From the NCBI RefSeq assembly GCF_001570925.1, contig NZ_BCSP01000001.1, positions 62,001 through 126,000 of the forward strand: a stretch of 64,000 nucleotides of DNA. The letters run 5' to 3'. Position numbers and translations under genes: made by a program. Source of the stretch: [Zimmermannella] bifida NBRC 103089 (lineage in GTDB: Bacteria > Actinomycetota > Actinomycetes > Actinomycetales > Microbacteriaceae). Positions within the stretch are counted from its first letter, which is position 1; each line of letters opens with the position of its first letter. Below the pieces are notes generated by a model, which worked only from the letters and a program-made list of their open reading frames with translations, ran no database searches and was not told the DNA's origin. This document shows positions 1 through 8,809 of the stretch, in pieces.

Positions 1-2
1 CC

Positions 3-185
3 GTTATCGGTATCGGGCTCACACCAGGGGAGTGGCGCAGTCTATTTCGCGGCGACAGCCTGCCGCCGGCATTGGCTGCAAACGAAGACCGAGCGATTGT
101 GCGGGCTATTGACGGAACGTATTCCCGAATCCGTTGTGAAGACGGGATTCCGCAGCACATTCAACGATCGGCCGCAAACGGGTAG
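3..185 (+). CDS. C-terminal end of an unidentified protein (partial)
   Basis: An open frame runs from the left edge to a TAG at 183-185 and encodes about 60 residues (start VIGIGLTPGEW, end IQRSAANG). The beginning lies outside the window. It ends just before a long inverted repeat that would terminate it, which supports it being a real gene end. The fragment shows no motif I recognise and no membrane segment, so I assign no function. It converges on the asparaginase gene on the other strand. Confidence 0.5.
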   Translation, partial: VIGIGLTPGEWRSLFRGDSLPPALAANEDRAIVRAIDGTYSRIRCEDGIPQHIQRSAANG

Positions 186-207
186 TCGGTACTGGCGCCA
201 AACGGGC

Positions 208-255
208 GTGCTCGTGGCCGGGCCTCGGCAAAGGACCGAGCTCGGCCACGAGCAC
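208..255. terminator. Bidirectional terminator between convergent genes
   Basis: A 13-bp perfect inverted repeat (GTGCTCGTGGCCG at 208-220 with its complement at 243-255) encloses an inner CTCGG/CCGAG stem. It lies between the plus-strand gene ending at 185 and the minus-strand asparaginase ending at 267, so it can serve both. There is no strong T-tract, as is common in actinobacteria. Confidence 0.7.
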
Positions 256-266
256 GAATTCGGACG

Positions 267-1283
267 CTAAAACGAATTCGGCACATCGGCGCCGAGCTGC
301 ACGCCACCAACGGGTACGCCACCGCCGTGAACCGCAAGACCAAGCTTGGGGAGCACCGCCTGCGCTGCAGTCGCATCCACCGCACCGGCAGCCAACAGCA
401 ATTGCAAGCCAACGAGCATGCCAGCGCGTGAACTTCCGTCGAGGATTTTCACCGCGACCGAGGTGCCGTTCGGCGCGACAAGCACCTGCAGTCCCTCGGC
501 ACCCGACTTGGCAAATACCCCGAGCGACTCGATTACCACCGAGTCTGGCTGCGACGCACCCTGAATGGTCCACGGGTTCGCCAACACTGCATCCCAAATA
601 TGGGCCGCATTACGGAAAATCGCGAACGGAGAAGACGACTGTGACGTAGCAAACCGTGACATCGCGCGCGCAAGCCCAGCCAGCGAAATTGCATGAACCG
701 GAGCACCACATCCGTCAACACCGCTGAACCGGATCTGATCTCCGGCAAAACGCGCGATCGTGTCACGAACGAGCTTCTGCAATGGATGCTCCGGGTCAAG
801 GTAGGACTCGGTTGGCCAACCCGAAGCAACGCACGCGGCCAAGAACGCTGCATGCTTGCCCGAGCACTCCATGTACACCTTGCTGCTTGGCTCTCCCGAG
901 CGCACCAACGAATCACGGCTGGCGCGATCCAGCGGCCAATCCGCAGGGCAACCGAGCGCATGCTCATCCAAGCCGCAGCGCCCCAGGACATCCCGAACCA
1001 GCGCGACATGGAGCGCTGTGCCAACGTGGCTGGCACACGCAATTGCCAGGTGCTCGCCGGTTACACCGGCACCCGCTTCGAGCGCAGCCAGCGCCTGCAA
1101 CGGCTTCAGCGTCGAACGAGCAAACACCGGCGTCTGCACATCGCCCAGCGCACAAATGACCTCGCCCTCGGCGTTCACCACAGCAGCAGCACCAAGGTGA
1201 CGGGATTCAACGAACCCGCTGCGCTGTACTACTGCTAGCTCAGCGGCATCCGTACCGCTAAACGTTGCACCCGTTGCCGGCAT
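267..1283 (-). CDS. Asparaginase II family protein (Rhizobium etli ReAV type)
   Basis: 338 aa, the usual length for the asparaginase II family, which hydrolyses L-asparagine to aspartate and ammonia and is unrelated to E. coli AnsA/AnsB. Family signatures are present: RSTLKP near residue 57 carries the Ser-x-x-Lys catalytic pair, MECSGKHAAF near 140 supplies the Cys and Lys that bind zinc in the R. etli enzyme, and GVDGCGAPV near 193 supplies the second Cys. No signal peptide or membrane segment is visible, so it is probably cytosolic. The start is firm: AGGAGG lies 6 nt upstream of the ATG (1281-1283 read in reverse). It is divergent from dxr. Confidence 0.88.
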   Translation of the reverse strand: MPATGATFSGTDAAELAVVQRSGFVESRHLGAAAVVNAEGEVICALGDVQTPVFARSTLKPLQALAALEAGAGVTGEHLAIACASHVGTALHVALVRDVLGRCGLDEHALGCPADWPLDRASRDSLVRSGEPSSKVYMECSGKHAAFLAACVASGWPTESYLDPEHPLQKLVRDTIARFAGDQIRFSGVDGCGAPVHAISLAGLARAMSRFATSQSSSPFAIFRNAAHIWDAVLANPWTIQGASQPDSVVIESLGVFAKSGAEGLQVLVAPNGTSVAVKILDGSSRAGMLVGLQLLLAAGAVDATAAQAVLPKLGLAVHGGGVPVGGVQLGADVPNSF

Positions 1284-1480
1284 GAACTCCTCCTAGAACG
1301 AAGCGACACCGCCGTAAATTCCACTGGGGAATATGCCAGTGCCGCAGCACGCTCAATGCGCGCATAGTGAATACGGTCAGTAATGGTACGCATCTGCCGG
1401 TACCGTAAAGAGCAAACCCGCGGATGAACGCTGAACCGCGCTGCGCATCCGCACCCAACCAACGAAACGTGAACCGCAAT

Positions 1481-2581
1481 ATGTCTGATCTTCGTCGTGT
1501 CTGCATCCTTGGCTCCACCGGATCAATCGGGGAGCAAACGCTCGACATCATTCGTCAACACCGCGATCGATTCGACGTCGTCGGTCTCAGCGCTGGCAGC
1601 AATCGTGAGCGCGTCGCCGAGCAGGCAGCAGAATTTGGTGTCGCGGCGCATGCACTCGCATTCGGTGCCGTCGAATCCGAAGCGCTCGTGCGTGCCTGCG
1701 GCGCTGACGTTGTGGTGAATGGCATCACCGGTTCTGTCGGACTCGGCCCGACACTCGCCGCACTCGAAACCGGTGCATCGCTCGCGCTGGCCAACAAAGA
1801 GTCCCTGATCGTCGGCGCAGATCTGGTGAAGGCCGTCGCCGCACCTGGACAGATTGTTCCGGTTGACTCCGAACACTCGGCAATCGCCCAATGCCTCACC
1901 TCGGGGCGACGTGACGAAGTTCGACGACTGATCGTCACCGCATCCGGTGGGCCGTTCCGTGGCATGTGCCGTGACGAACTGCGCGACGTGACCCCGCAGC
2001 AGGCGCTCGCACACCCGACCTGGAACATGGGCCGCGTCGTCACGACCAACTCGGCCACCCTCGTCAACAAGGGTCTCGAAGTGATCGAAGCACACCTGCT
2101 GTTCGACATGCCCTATGACGACATCGACGTTGTGGTGCACCCGCAATCCATCATTCACTCGATGGTTGAGTACCACGACGGTTCGACCATCGCCCAGGTG
2201 TCGATGCCGGACATGCGCCTGCCCATTGCCCTCGGCCTTGACTGGCCCAGCCGCATCCCCGGCGCAACCGCACCAATGGACTGGACTCGCGCTCACGAAT
2301 GGCAATTCCTGCCGCTGGACGATGCCGCGTTCCCCGCGGTGACGCTCGCAAAGCACGTCGGCAAACTCGGCAACTCGTATCCCGCCGTATTCAACGCGGC
2401 GAATGAAGAAGCCGTGGACGCATTCCACGATGGCAAGATCGGCTTCCTCGACATTGTTGACACGGTGCGCGCGGTTGTCGAAATGCACGAGCCATTTGCC
2501 GAAACCGTGACCCGTGAATCACTGGCCGAAGCCGAATCCTGGGCGAGAAATACCGCCAACCGGCGGATTGACGCGCGGTAA
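1481..2581 (+). CDS. dxr: 1-deoxy-D-xylulose-5-phosphate reductoisomerase (DXR, IspC)
   Basis: 366 aa. Second enzyme of the MEP isoprenoid pathway, converting DXP to MEP with NADPH in the cytosol. The N-terminal Rossmann motif GSTGSIG (about residues 11-17), LANKES, VDSEHSA, the SGGPFR substrate loop, HPQSIIHSM and NSATLVNKGLEVIEAH with its metal and substrate contacts are all intact. I start at ATG 1481 (MSDLRRVCILGSTGSIG) because the frame upstream encodes a non-conserved extension; no clear Shine-Dalgarno is seen. It leads the conserved actinobacterial order dxr - site-2 protease - ispG. Confidence 0.93.
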   Translation: MSDLRRVCILGSTGSIGEQTLDIIRQHRDRFDVVGLSAGSNRERVAEQAAEFGVAAHALAFGAVESEALVRACGADVVVNGITGSVGLGPTLAALETGASLALANKESLIVGADLVKAVAAPGQIVPVDSEHSAIAQCLTSGRRDEVRRLIVTASGGPFRGMCRDELRDVTPQQALAHPTWNMGRVVTTNSATLVNKGLEVIEAHLLFDMPYDDIDVVVHPQSIIHSMVEYHDGSTIAQVSMPDMRLPIALGLDWPSRIPGATAPMDWTRAHEWQFLPLDDAAFPAVTLAKHVGKLGNSYPAVFNAANEEAVDAFHDGKIGFLDIVDTVRAVVEMHEPFAETVTRESLAEAESWARNTANRRIDAR

Positions 2582-2727
2582 ACTCAACCCGCACGATCAA
2601 CATGGCCTCGGAAACCTGAGGCGCCGGATCTGCGACGCGCACTGTCGTGAACCGGAACCTGATCGCAAACCGGCTGCCGGTGCATCCGCCGGCGCGGTTC
2701 GAACTCACCCAACATAAGGACCCATTC

Positions 2728-4065
2728 GTGCTTGGCTCGTTGCTGTTTATTGTCGGAATCCTCGCCGCCCTCATCGGGCTCGGGATTTCGATCGCGCTCC
2801 ACGAATGCGGTCACCTGTACTTCGCCAAGAAGTTCGGGCTGCGTGTGCCGCAATACATGATTGGCTTCGGACCCACCGTGTGGTCGAAACACCGGGGTGA
2901 AACCGAATACGGCGTAAAGCTCCTACCGCTTGGCGGCTACATTTCGATGATTGGGATGTACCCGCCCAAGCCCGGTCAGCACGCGGGGGAGCAGGCAACC
3001 GGATTCTTCTCGCGGATGATCGAAGACGGTCGTCAGGCAAGTGCCGAGTCAATACCTGAAGGCGAAGAACACCGCGCCTTCTACCGTCTGCCAGTCTGGA
3101 AGCGCCTGTTCATCATGGCTGGCGGGCCCGCAATGAACTTCGTGCTCGCCGCCATCATCTTTGCGTTTCTTGGCATGGTCATCGGCGTGTACCAACCAAC
3201 GACCCGAGTCGCCGAAGTCTACGAATGTGTTGTGCCGGCCAGCGAACGAAATAACCCGGATGCAGCGACCTCGTGCGATGACAAAGCGCCGGGCGCACAG
3301 GCTGGCCTGAAACCGGGCGATGTCGTCACCGCCGTTGACGGTGTCGCGGTGGACAGCTGGGACGGCCTGCAGGCCACAATTCGCGAATCGGCCGATACAC
3401 CGCTCGAATTCACCATCGACCGTGCTGGTCAGACCATGACGCTCACGGTCACCCCGCGCGCGAACGAGGTGTACGTTACCGACCCAGCGACCGGCCGCAT
3501 CCTCGAAGACGAACAGGGCAACCCGAAAACACAGACGGTCGGTTTTGTCGGCTTCACCCCGCAGCACGAACGCGCACAGCAAGGCATCGACTTTGTGGGC
3601 GAGATGTACTGGCAAAACCTCAGCGGTGTCTACAACGTCATCACCACGATGCCGCAGCGCGTCGTAGAAATGTTCCAGGCCGGGTTCCTCGGCGCCGAAC
3701 GCGACCCGTACGGCCCAATGAGTGTCGTAGGCGTGGGGCGCGTCACCGGTGAAATCGTGGCGCAGGATGCGATCCCCGTACTTGATCGCGTGGCTACGGT
3801 CATTCAGATCGTTGGCTCGCTGAACGTGATGCTCGGTGCCATGAACCTCATCCCGTTGCCACCGCTTGACGGCGGACACATTGCCGCGACGCTCTGGGAC
3901 GGTCTGCGCCGTTGGTTCGCGAAACTGCGTGGCAAGCCCGAGCCGGAGCCGTTTGACGCAGCCAAGCTGTTGCCGGTCACGATGGTCGTTGCCATCTTGC
4001 TGATGGCGATTGGTGCGCTGTTCATTTTCACCGACCTCGTCAACCCGATTCAGCTGTTCAAGTAG
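2728..4065 (+). CDS. Site-2 metalloprotease (RseP/Rip1 family, M50)
   Basis: 445 aa from a GTG at 2728. Intramembrane zinc protease of the RseP/Rip1 type, which in relatives cleaves anti-sigma factors and other membrane proteins. HECGH (residues 25-29) inside the first membrane helix gives the two zinc His and the catalytic Glu. A PDZ domain with the ...GLKPGDVVTAVDG... signature lies in the middle, and NLIPLPPLDGGH near residue 373 supplies the third zinc ligand (Asp). A final hydrophobic helix ends the protein. The GTG is preferred over an upstream ATG because AAGGA lies 7 nt before it and family members begin directly with the membrane helix. Located between dxr and ispG, as in Mycobacterium. 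Confidence 0.92.
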   Translation: MLGSLLFIVGILAALIGLGISIALHECGHLYFAKKFGLRVPQYMIGFGPTVWSKHRGETEYGVKLLPLGGYISMIGMYPPKPGQHAGEQATGFFSRMIEDGRQASAESIPEGEEHRAFYRLPVWKRLFIMAGGPAMNFVLAAIIFAFLGMVIGVYQPTTRVAEVYECVVPASERNNPDAATSCDDKAPGAQAGLKPGDVVTAVDGVAVDSWDGLQATIRESADTPLEFTIDRAGQTMTLTVTPRANEVYVTDPATGRILEDEQGNPKTQTVGFVGFTPQHERAQQGIDFVGEMYWQNLSGVYNVITTMPQRVVEMFQAGFLGAERDPYGPMSVVGVGRVTGEIVAQDAIPVLDRVATVIQIVGSLNVMLGAMNLIPLPPLDGGHIAATLWDGLRRWFAKLRGKPEPEPFDAAKLLPVTMVVAILLMAIGALFIFTDLVNPIQLFK

Positions 4066-4070
4066 CCGGG

Positions 4071-4086
4071 GAACGCTAGCGCGTTC
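4071..4086. repeat. Short hairpin after the protease gene
   Basis: GAACGC and GCGTTC arms flank a TAGC loop six bases after the stop codon of the site-2 protease. It could be a weak terminator or a protein site. A related palindrome, GACGCTAGCGTC, follows ispG at 5309-5320. Confidence 0.3.
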
Positions 4087-4141
4087 ACTCACCGCGGACT
4101 CGCCAAGGGTCCAAGAACCCCCGGGGCACGATCGGAAACCG

Positions 4142-4147
4142 TAGAAT
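4142..4147 (+). promoter_or_regulatory. -10-like box TAGAAT for leaderless ispG
   Basis: TAGAAT ends 6 nt before the GTG start of ispG and there is no Shine-Dalgarno, so transcription would begin at or next to the start codon. No good -35 box is visible. Confidence 0.45.
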
Positions 4148-4153
4148 GATCGC

Positions 4154-5296
4154 GTGCCTGCAGTAAATCTTGGAACTCCCAACGTCCCTCAGCTGATCTC
4201 GCCTCGTCGAAAGACTCGCAAGGTGAAGGTCGGCACCACCTACGTTGGTGGCGATGCCCCGATCACCGTGCAGTCGATGACGACGACGCCGACCACGGAC
4301 ATTAACGCGACGCTGCAGCAGATCGCCGAGCTGACCGCATCCGGCTGCGACATCGTGCGCGTTGCGGTGCCGAGCCGCGACGACGCCGAAGCGCTCCCGA
4401 TCATCGCCAAGAAGAGCCAAATCCCGGTTATCGCCGATATTCACTTCCAGCCGAACTACGTGTTCAAGGCGATTGATGCCGGTTGCGCGGCGGTACGCGT
4501 GAACCCGGGCAACATCCGCAAATTTGACGACCGTGTGGGCGAGATTGCAAAGGCCGCCAGCGACGCTGGTGTTTCGCTCCGCATCGGTGTGAACGCAGGT
4601 TCGCTCGAGCCGTCGCTGCTACAGAAGTACGGCAAGCCAACCGCAGAAGCGCTCGTTGAGTCGGCCGTTTGGGAAGCCAGCCTGTTCGAAGAACATGGAT
4701 TCCACGACTTTGGTATTTCGGTTAAGCACAACGACCCGGTCGTGATGGTGAAGGCCTACCGCATGCTTTCGGAGCGCGGCGATTGGCCGCTGCACCTCGG
4801 CGTTACCGAGGCTGGACCCGCATTCCAGGGCACTATCAAGTCGGCGGTCGCATTCGGTTCGCTGCTGGCCGACGGCATCGGCGACACGATTCGCGTCTCG
4901 CTTTCGGCACCGCCGGTTGAAGAGGTCAAGGTTGGTCTGCAGATCCTGCAGTCGCTGAACCTGCGCGAGCGTCGCCTCGAGATCGTTTCGTGCCCATCCT
5001 GCGGTCGTGCCCAGGTCGACGTCTACACGCTCGCTGAATCGGTGCAGGAAGGCCTCAAACACCTGACCGTGCCAATTCGCGTTGCGGTCATGGGATGCGT
5101 CGTGAACGGTCCCGGTGAAGCGCGCGAGGCTGACCTCGGCGTCGCGAGTGGTAACGGCAAGGGCCAGATTTTCGTTAAGGGCGAAGTCATCAAGACCGTG
5201 CCCGAATCCGAGATCGTGCCTACCCTGATCGCCGAGGCCGAGCGCATCGCCGCAGACATGCCCAGCGGAACCGGTACCCCAGAGGTAATTCAGTAG
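4154..5296 (+). CDS. ispG: 4-hydroxy-3-methylbut-2-enyl diphosphate synthase (IspG/GcpE)
   Basis: 380 aa with a GTG start. Iron-sulfur enzyme of the MEP pathway converting MEcPP to HMBPP. The N-terminal TIM barrel begins with [23 protein letters not shown] and includes IADIHFQ and RVNPGNI. The three [4Fe-4S] ligands are visible in CPSCGR (about residues 280 and 283) and GCVVNGPGE (about residue 314). This is the short form without the plant-type insert. It works in the same pathway as dxr upstream, and the product supply also feeds uppS at 53 kb. It lacks a Shine-Dalgarno and is probably leaderless. Confidence 0.95.
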   Translation: MPAVNLGTPNVPQLISPRRKTRKVKVGTTYVGGDAPITVQSMTTTPTTDINATLQQIAELTASGCDIVRVAVPSRDDAEALPIIAKKSQIPVIADIHFQPNYVFKAIDAGCAAVRVNPGNIRKFDDRVGEIAKAASDAGVSLRIGVNAGSLEPSLLQKYGKPTAEALVESAVWEASLFEEHGFHDFGISVKHNDPVVMVKAYRMLSERGDWPLHLGVTEAGPAFQGTIKSAVAFGSLLADGIGDTIRVSLSAPPVEEVKVGLQILQSLNLRERRLEIVSCPSCGRAQVDVYTLAESVQEGLKHLTVPIRVAVMGCVVNGPGEAREADLGVASGNGKGQIFVKGEVIKTVPESEIVPTLIAEAERIAADMPSGTGTPEVIQ

Positions 5297-5308
5297 CAAC
5301 CTTTGGTG

Positions 5309-5320
5309 GACGCTAGCGTC
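5309..5320. repeat. Perfect 12-bp palindrome between ispG and moxR
   Basis: GACGCTAGCGTC lies 12 bp after the ispG stop and 14 bp before the -10-like box of the moxR operon. It may be an operator or a small terminator stem. Confidence 0.35.
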
Positions 5321-5333
5321 TACTCGGTCTGTT

Positions 5334-5339
5334 TACGAT
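5334..5339 (+). promoter_or_regulatory. -10-like box TACGAT for the MoxR operon
   Basis: TACGAT lies 6 nt before the ATG of the MoxR ATPase, which has no Shine-Dalgarno; the mRNA is probably leaderless. Confidence 0.45.
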
Positions 5340-5345
5340 GACCGT

Positions 5346-6341
5346 ATGACCTTTTCGCCTGCACCGATTACTCCGCCAGAACTGGCCACTGCGAATCAAA
5401 CGATCGGTGCGATCGTGGATGCGGTTGCCCGGCGGGTGGTCGGACAGGTGCGGTTGCGCGAAACGATGCTCATCGGTCTGCTCACCGGTGGGCACGTGCT
5501 GCTCGAATCGATGCCGGGCTTGGCAAAAACGACTGCGGCAGAATCGCTGGCGTCGGCGATCGACGGTACGTTCAAGCGCATCCAGTGCACGCCCGACCTG
5601 CTGCCGAGCGACCTCATCGGCACGCAAATTTACGATGCAAACACGGGTGAGTTCGTCACCAAGCTTGGCCCGGTTCATGCGAATTTCGTGTTGCTGGATG
5701 AAATCAACCGTTCGAGCGCAAAGACCCAGTCGGCAATGCTCGAAGCCATGCAAGAGCGTCAGACGACGATCGGCGGCGAACGATACCAACTCCCGAAACC
5801 GTTCCTGGTGATCGCTACGCAAAACCCGATCGAGCAAGAGGGCACATACGTGCTCGCCGAAGCGCAGCTTGACCGGTTCATGCTGAAAGACGTGCTCGAC
5901 TACCCGACCCCGCGCGAAGAAGCCGAAATTCTGCAGCGCATCGATCAGGGCGTGTTCGATTCTGCGCTCGAGCCTGTGTGCCACGCCGACGACATTCTGC
6001 ACCTGCAATCGCTGGCAAAGCGGGTCTATCTCGACCCCGCCGTGACGGAATACATCGTCTCGATCGCGTATGTCAGCCGCAATCCAGAACAGTATTTGCC
6101 GCGCGAACTGGCCCAGCTGGTGCAGGTTGGTGCTTCGCCGCGCGCATCGATCAACTTCACTGCCGGTGCCCGTGCGCTGGCGTTGCTACACGGGCGCAAC
6201 CACGTCGTACCAGAAGACGTGCGCAACCTCGCCCACCGCGTCCTGCGCCACCGCATCCTGTTGGGCTTTGAAGCCGAAGCGCAAAACGTCACGCCCGAGC
6301 AGGTCATTGACGCAATGATCGCTGCGGTGCGTACGCCGTGA
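5346..6341 (+). CDS. MoxR-family AAA+ ATPase
   Basis: 331 aa. MoxR ATPases act as chaperones for metal insertion or complex assembly together with VWA-domain partners. Walker A is ESMPGLAKT (about residues 55-63; the usual sequence is EGVPGLAKT), Walker B is FVLLDEINR (about 115-123), and the sensor-1 region is VIATQNPIEQEGTY. The C-terminal lid domain is complete. It heads a tightly packed operon with a DUF58 protein, a small membrane protein, two VWA membrane proteins and a TPR protein. This is the typical MoxR-proximal (Bat/aerotolerance-like) arrangement. The substrate cannot be read from the sequence. Confidence 0.9.
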   Translation: MTFSPAPITPPELATANQTIGAIVDAVARRVVGQVRLRETMLIGLLTGGHVLLESMPGLAKTTAAESLASAIDGTFKRIQCTPDLLPSDLIGTQIYDANTGEFVTKLGPVHANFVLLDEINRSSAKTQSAMLEAMQERQTTIGGERYQLPKPFLVIATQNPIEQEGTYVLAEAQLDRFMLKDVLDYPTPREEAEILQRIDQGVFDSALEPVCHADDILHLQSLAKRVYLDPAVTEYIVSIAYVSRNPEQYLPRELAQLVQVGASPRASINFTAGARALALLHGRNHVVPEDVRNLAHRVLRHRILLGFEAEAQNVTPEQVIDAMIAAVRTP

Positions 6342-7282
6342 CTGGGCCGCTGCTCAACCGGGTGAAGACCAAGCTTCGTCTCACATCGAAGCTGAGGTCG
6401 ACGCACCTGCTGCACGGAACGCATGCGGCGTATGCCAAGGGCCGCAGCTTCGACCTTGATGAACTTCGTGAGTATGTACCGGGCGATGACGTTGCCGATA
6501 TCGATTGGAATGCCTCGGCTCGCGCCACCACCACGCTCGTACGAGAACACGTTGCCGAGCGGCGGTTGCGATTGTGCGTGGCGCTGGTAGGCGGCGCGAA
6601 TATGCGCGCGCAAACGGATTCGGGTGACACCAAGTGGCAGATCGCCAGTGATGTGGCCGGTGCGCTCGGGTTCCTTGCCGTGCGTGCGGGTGATGAAGTC
6701 GGGGCGCTGATTGCGGCAGGTCCGGCACTGGTCACGCATCCGTACCGGACGACCGAATCGCATCTGGAACGCATCCTGCAATCGCATCGGCAACAGGTGA
6801 TCCCGGCTGCTGCCCCCGAGAGTACGGAGCCGGCCATCGACGACACCGCTGACACGTCAGCTGACTCGTCAGTGACGGAGTTGTCCGAGACACTGGCTTC
6901 GATGATGCGGCTTCTGAAGCACCGACGCCTCGTTGCCGTGATCGCGGACTCGGTGCCGATAACGGCAGCGCTCGAACAGCAGCTGAACCGTCTGGGTGCT
7001 CGACACGACGTGATCTGGGTTGAGGTCGCCGATGCTTCGCCGTTTGCCGCCACGCAGCGAGGCGCGCGAGACGTGCAGACCGGATGGTCGCTGGCGGGAG
7101 TGCTGTTAGGGAACCGGAAGTTACAGGCTGAGTTCGCGGCCGCAGAGGAGACTCGTCGCGCCCAAATTCGGCACTCGGTGGAACAGCATGGTGGCGTGTA
7201 TGTCTGCGTCAACGCGCGAGCCACGGCAATTACCGAACTTCTGCACGCGCTGGAGGTGAGGGCGAATGCTCGTCGGCGGTAA
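6338..7282 (+). CDS. DUF58 domain protein
   Basis: 314 aa with a GTG start that overlaps the MoxR stop by 4 bp (GTGA). The DUF58 core motif is clear: FDLDELREYVPGDDVADIDWNASAR near residues 40-65. The rest has the fold pattern of a VWA-like domain without a good MIDAS. A 30-residue Asp/Ser/Thr-rich linker sits near residue 170. DUF58 proteins almost always accompany MoxR ATPases and are thought to be partner or adaptor proteins; the molecular role is unknown. Confidence 0.85.
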   Translation: MTGPLLNRVKTKLRLTSKLRSTHLLHGTHAAYAKGRSFDLDELREYVPGDDVADIDWNASARATTTLVREHVAERRLRLCVALVGGANMRAQTDSGDTKWQIASDVAGALGFLAVRAGDEVGALIAAGPALVTHPYRTTESHLERILQSHRQQVIPAAAPESTEPAIDDTADTSADSSVTELSETLASMMRLLKHRRLVAVIADSVPITAALEQQLNRLGARHDVIWVEVADASPFAATQRGARDVQTGWSLAGVLLGNRKLQAEFAAAEETRRAQIRHSVEQHGGVYVCVNARATAITELLHALEVRANARRR

Positions 7283-7763
7283 GGCGATGGCGCCGACTCC
7301 GACACCGTCGCTGCCGGGTGAAGTCATGCCTCCGGTTGGCTACTCACCGAGCTGGCTCGTGATCGGCATCGCGCTACTGACATTGGTTGCGTTGTTCTAC
7401 CTGTTTGTGTGGTGGTTTACGCGGCAACCGCGGGCCGTTGCGGCACCGGCATCCGAACCGACCCGGTACGATGCGGCGGTCTACTTGCAGCAGGTGGATG
7501 CGGTTGCTCACGCCGTCCAGCAGGGTGCACTTTCGCAGCGCGAAGGTTATGGCGAGCTCAGCCGAATCGTGCGCGCGGCAGTGCGTGAATCCACCGGCAT
7601 CCCTACCGATCGCATGACGCTGACCGACTTGCGTAATACCCCGCTGGCGCACACCAGTAAAGCCGTGTCGTTTTTCTACCCGGGTGTGTTCGGTCAGCAG
7701 CCGAGCTACGACTATGACCATGCGCTTGCGCTGGCTCGGGAGGTGCTGCACGGATGGAACTGA
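7266..7763 (+). CDS. Small single-pass membrane protein of the MoxR operon
   Basis: 165 aa. A Pro/Thr-rich start is followed by one strong membrane helix (about residues 28-50) ending in WWFTRQ, then a cytoplasmic domain of about 110 residues. It overlaps the DUF58 gene by 17 bp. GGAGG 9 nt upstream supports ATG 7266; ATG 7287 is an alternative. Its position matches the DUF4381-like proteins of MoxR operons, but I do not see a diagnostic motif. The next gene starts inside its last codons, so translation is probably coupled. Confidence 0.75.
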   Translation: MLVGGKAMAPTPTPSLPGEVMPPVGYSPSWLVIGIALLTLVALFYLFVWWFTRQPRAVAAPASEPTRYDAAVYLQQVDAVAHAVQQGALSQREGYGELSRIVRAAVRESTGIPTDRMTLTDLRNTPLAHTSKAVSFFYPGVFGQQPSYDYDHALALAREVLHGWN

Positions 7764-8809
7764 TGTTCTGGTGGCTGTTGCCCATCCTGTTGCTCGCCGC
7801 GATCCTCATTGGAGTCCTGGCGTGGAAACTTGACCGAGGCGAATCAGCAATGCGCGTTGCCGGCACGCTCGCGAATACGCAGCGATTGCGCGGGCTGCCG
7901 GCGTATCGGCGAGCCGTGAAACGCAGCTGGCGGATGGGCATGGTTTCGTTGATCGTGCTGGCGTTGGCATTCGGCGGCGCGGCGATGAGTGCTTCGCGCT
8001 GGGTGTACACCGACGTCGAGACGCCCGAGGCATACAACCGCGATATTGTGCTCTGCCTCGATGTGTCCGGGTCAATGGTCGAGTACGACGCTGAGGTGAT
8101 TGACCGATATCTGGAGATGCTGCCCGGATTTGATGGCGAGCGTATGTCGCTGGTGCTCTGGAATTCGAGCGCGGTCCCGGTATTTCCACTCACCGACGAC
8201 TACAGCTTCGTCGAAGAGCAGCTCACCGATATTCGTGAAGCCATGCTCGACGGAGACATTCTTGAGTACGGCAAGGGCACGCTCAATCGCCCCGGTGCGT
8301 CGCTCGTTGGTGACGGCCTAGCGAGTTGCCTGCTGCAGTTTGACAACGTCAAGAACCGCGGCCAAACGGCAGCCCCGACCAGCACCCCGGGAACGCGGCC
8401 GGATGCATCCGCGCCACCCGCGACGGTACCCGGCACCGAGCGCCGCTCGCGATCGGTGATTCTGGCGACCGACAATGTTGTCAACGGTTCGCCGACCGTG
8501 TCGTTCTCGCAGGCCACTGAGCTTGCCGCCGAATACGACATCAAGATTTACGGACTCGATGCGAACACCTTCTCGGATGCCTTCCAACAGGAATACGAGG
8601 GGCTGATGAAGCGGCATGCCTTTGAGTACTTCCGACTCGAAGATGGCAAATCGGTGGATGCGATCGTGGATGCGATTACGAGCGAGCAAGCCAGTCGCTG
8701 GCAGGGGGCGCCGCAGGTGTTGATTATCGACACCCCCAGAATTTGGTTGACGATCGGACTCATCGGTGCGGCCGGTGTGCTGATCACGATGTGGAGGACA
8801 CGATCATGA
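7754..8809 (+). CDS. VWA-domain membrane protein 1 (BatA-like)
   Basis: 351 aa. Two N-terminal membrane helices (about residues 3-25 and 58-78) precede a von Willebrand A domain whose MIDAS starts at LCLDVSGSMVEYD (about residue 99), and a last helix lies near residues 330-347. A Pro/Thr/Ala-rich insert (about 200-230) interrupts the domain. VWA proteins of this type bind metal and protein partners at the cell membrane and work with the MoxR ATPase. Overlaps the preceding gene by 10 bp. Confidence 0.87.
   Translation: MELMFWWLLPILLLAAILIGVLAWKLDRGESAMRVAGTLANTQRLRGLPAYRRAVKRSWRMGMVSLIVLALAFGGAAMSASRWVYTDVETPEAYNRDIVLCLDVSGSMVEYDAEVIDRYLEMLPGFDGERMSLVLWNSSAVPVFPLTDDYSFVEEQLTDIREAMLDGDILEYGKGTLNRPGASLVGDGLASCLLQFDNVKNRGQTAAPTSTPGTRPDASAPPATVPGTERRSRSVILATDNVVNGSPTVSFSQATELAAEYDIKIYGLDANTFSDAFQQEYEGLMKRHAFEYFRLEDGKSVDAIVDAITSEQASRWQGAPQVLIIDTPRIWLTIGLIGAAGVLITMWRTRS

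Noticed and set aside
1284-1480. Promoter boxes between asparaginase and dxr
   Set aside because: Several TAnnnT-like words exist, but none is at a convincing distance on either strand; dxr lacks both a Shine-Dalgarno and a clear -10.
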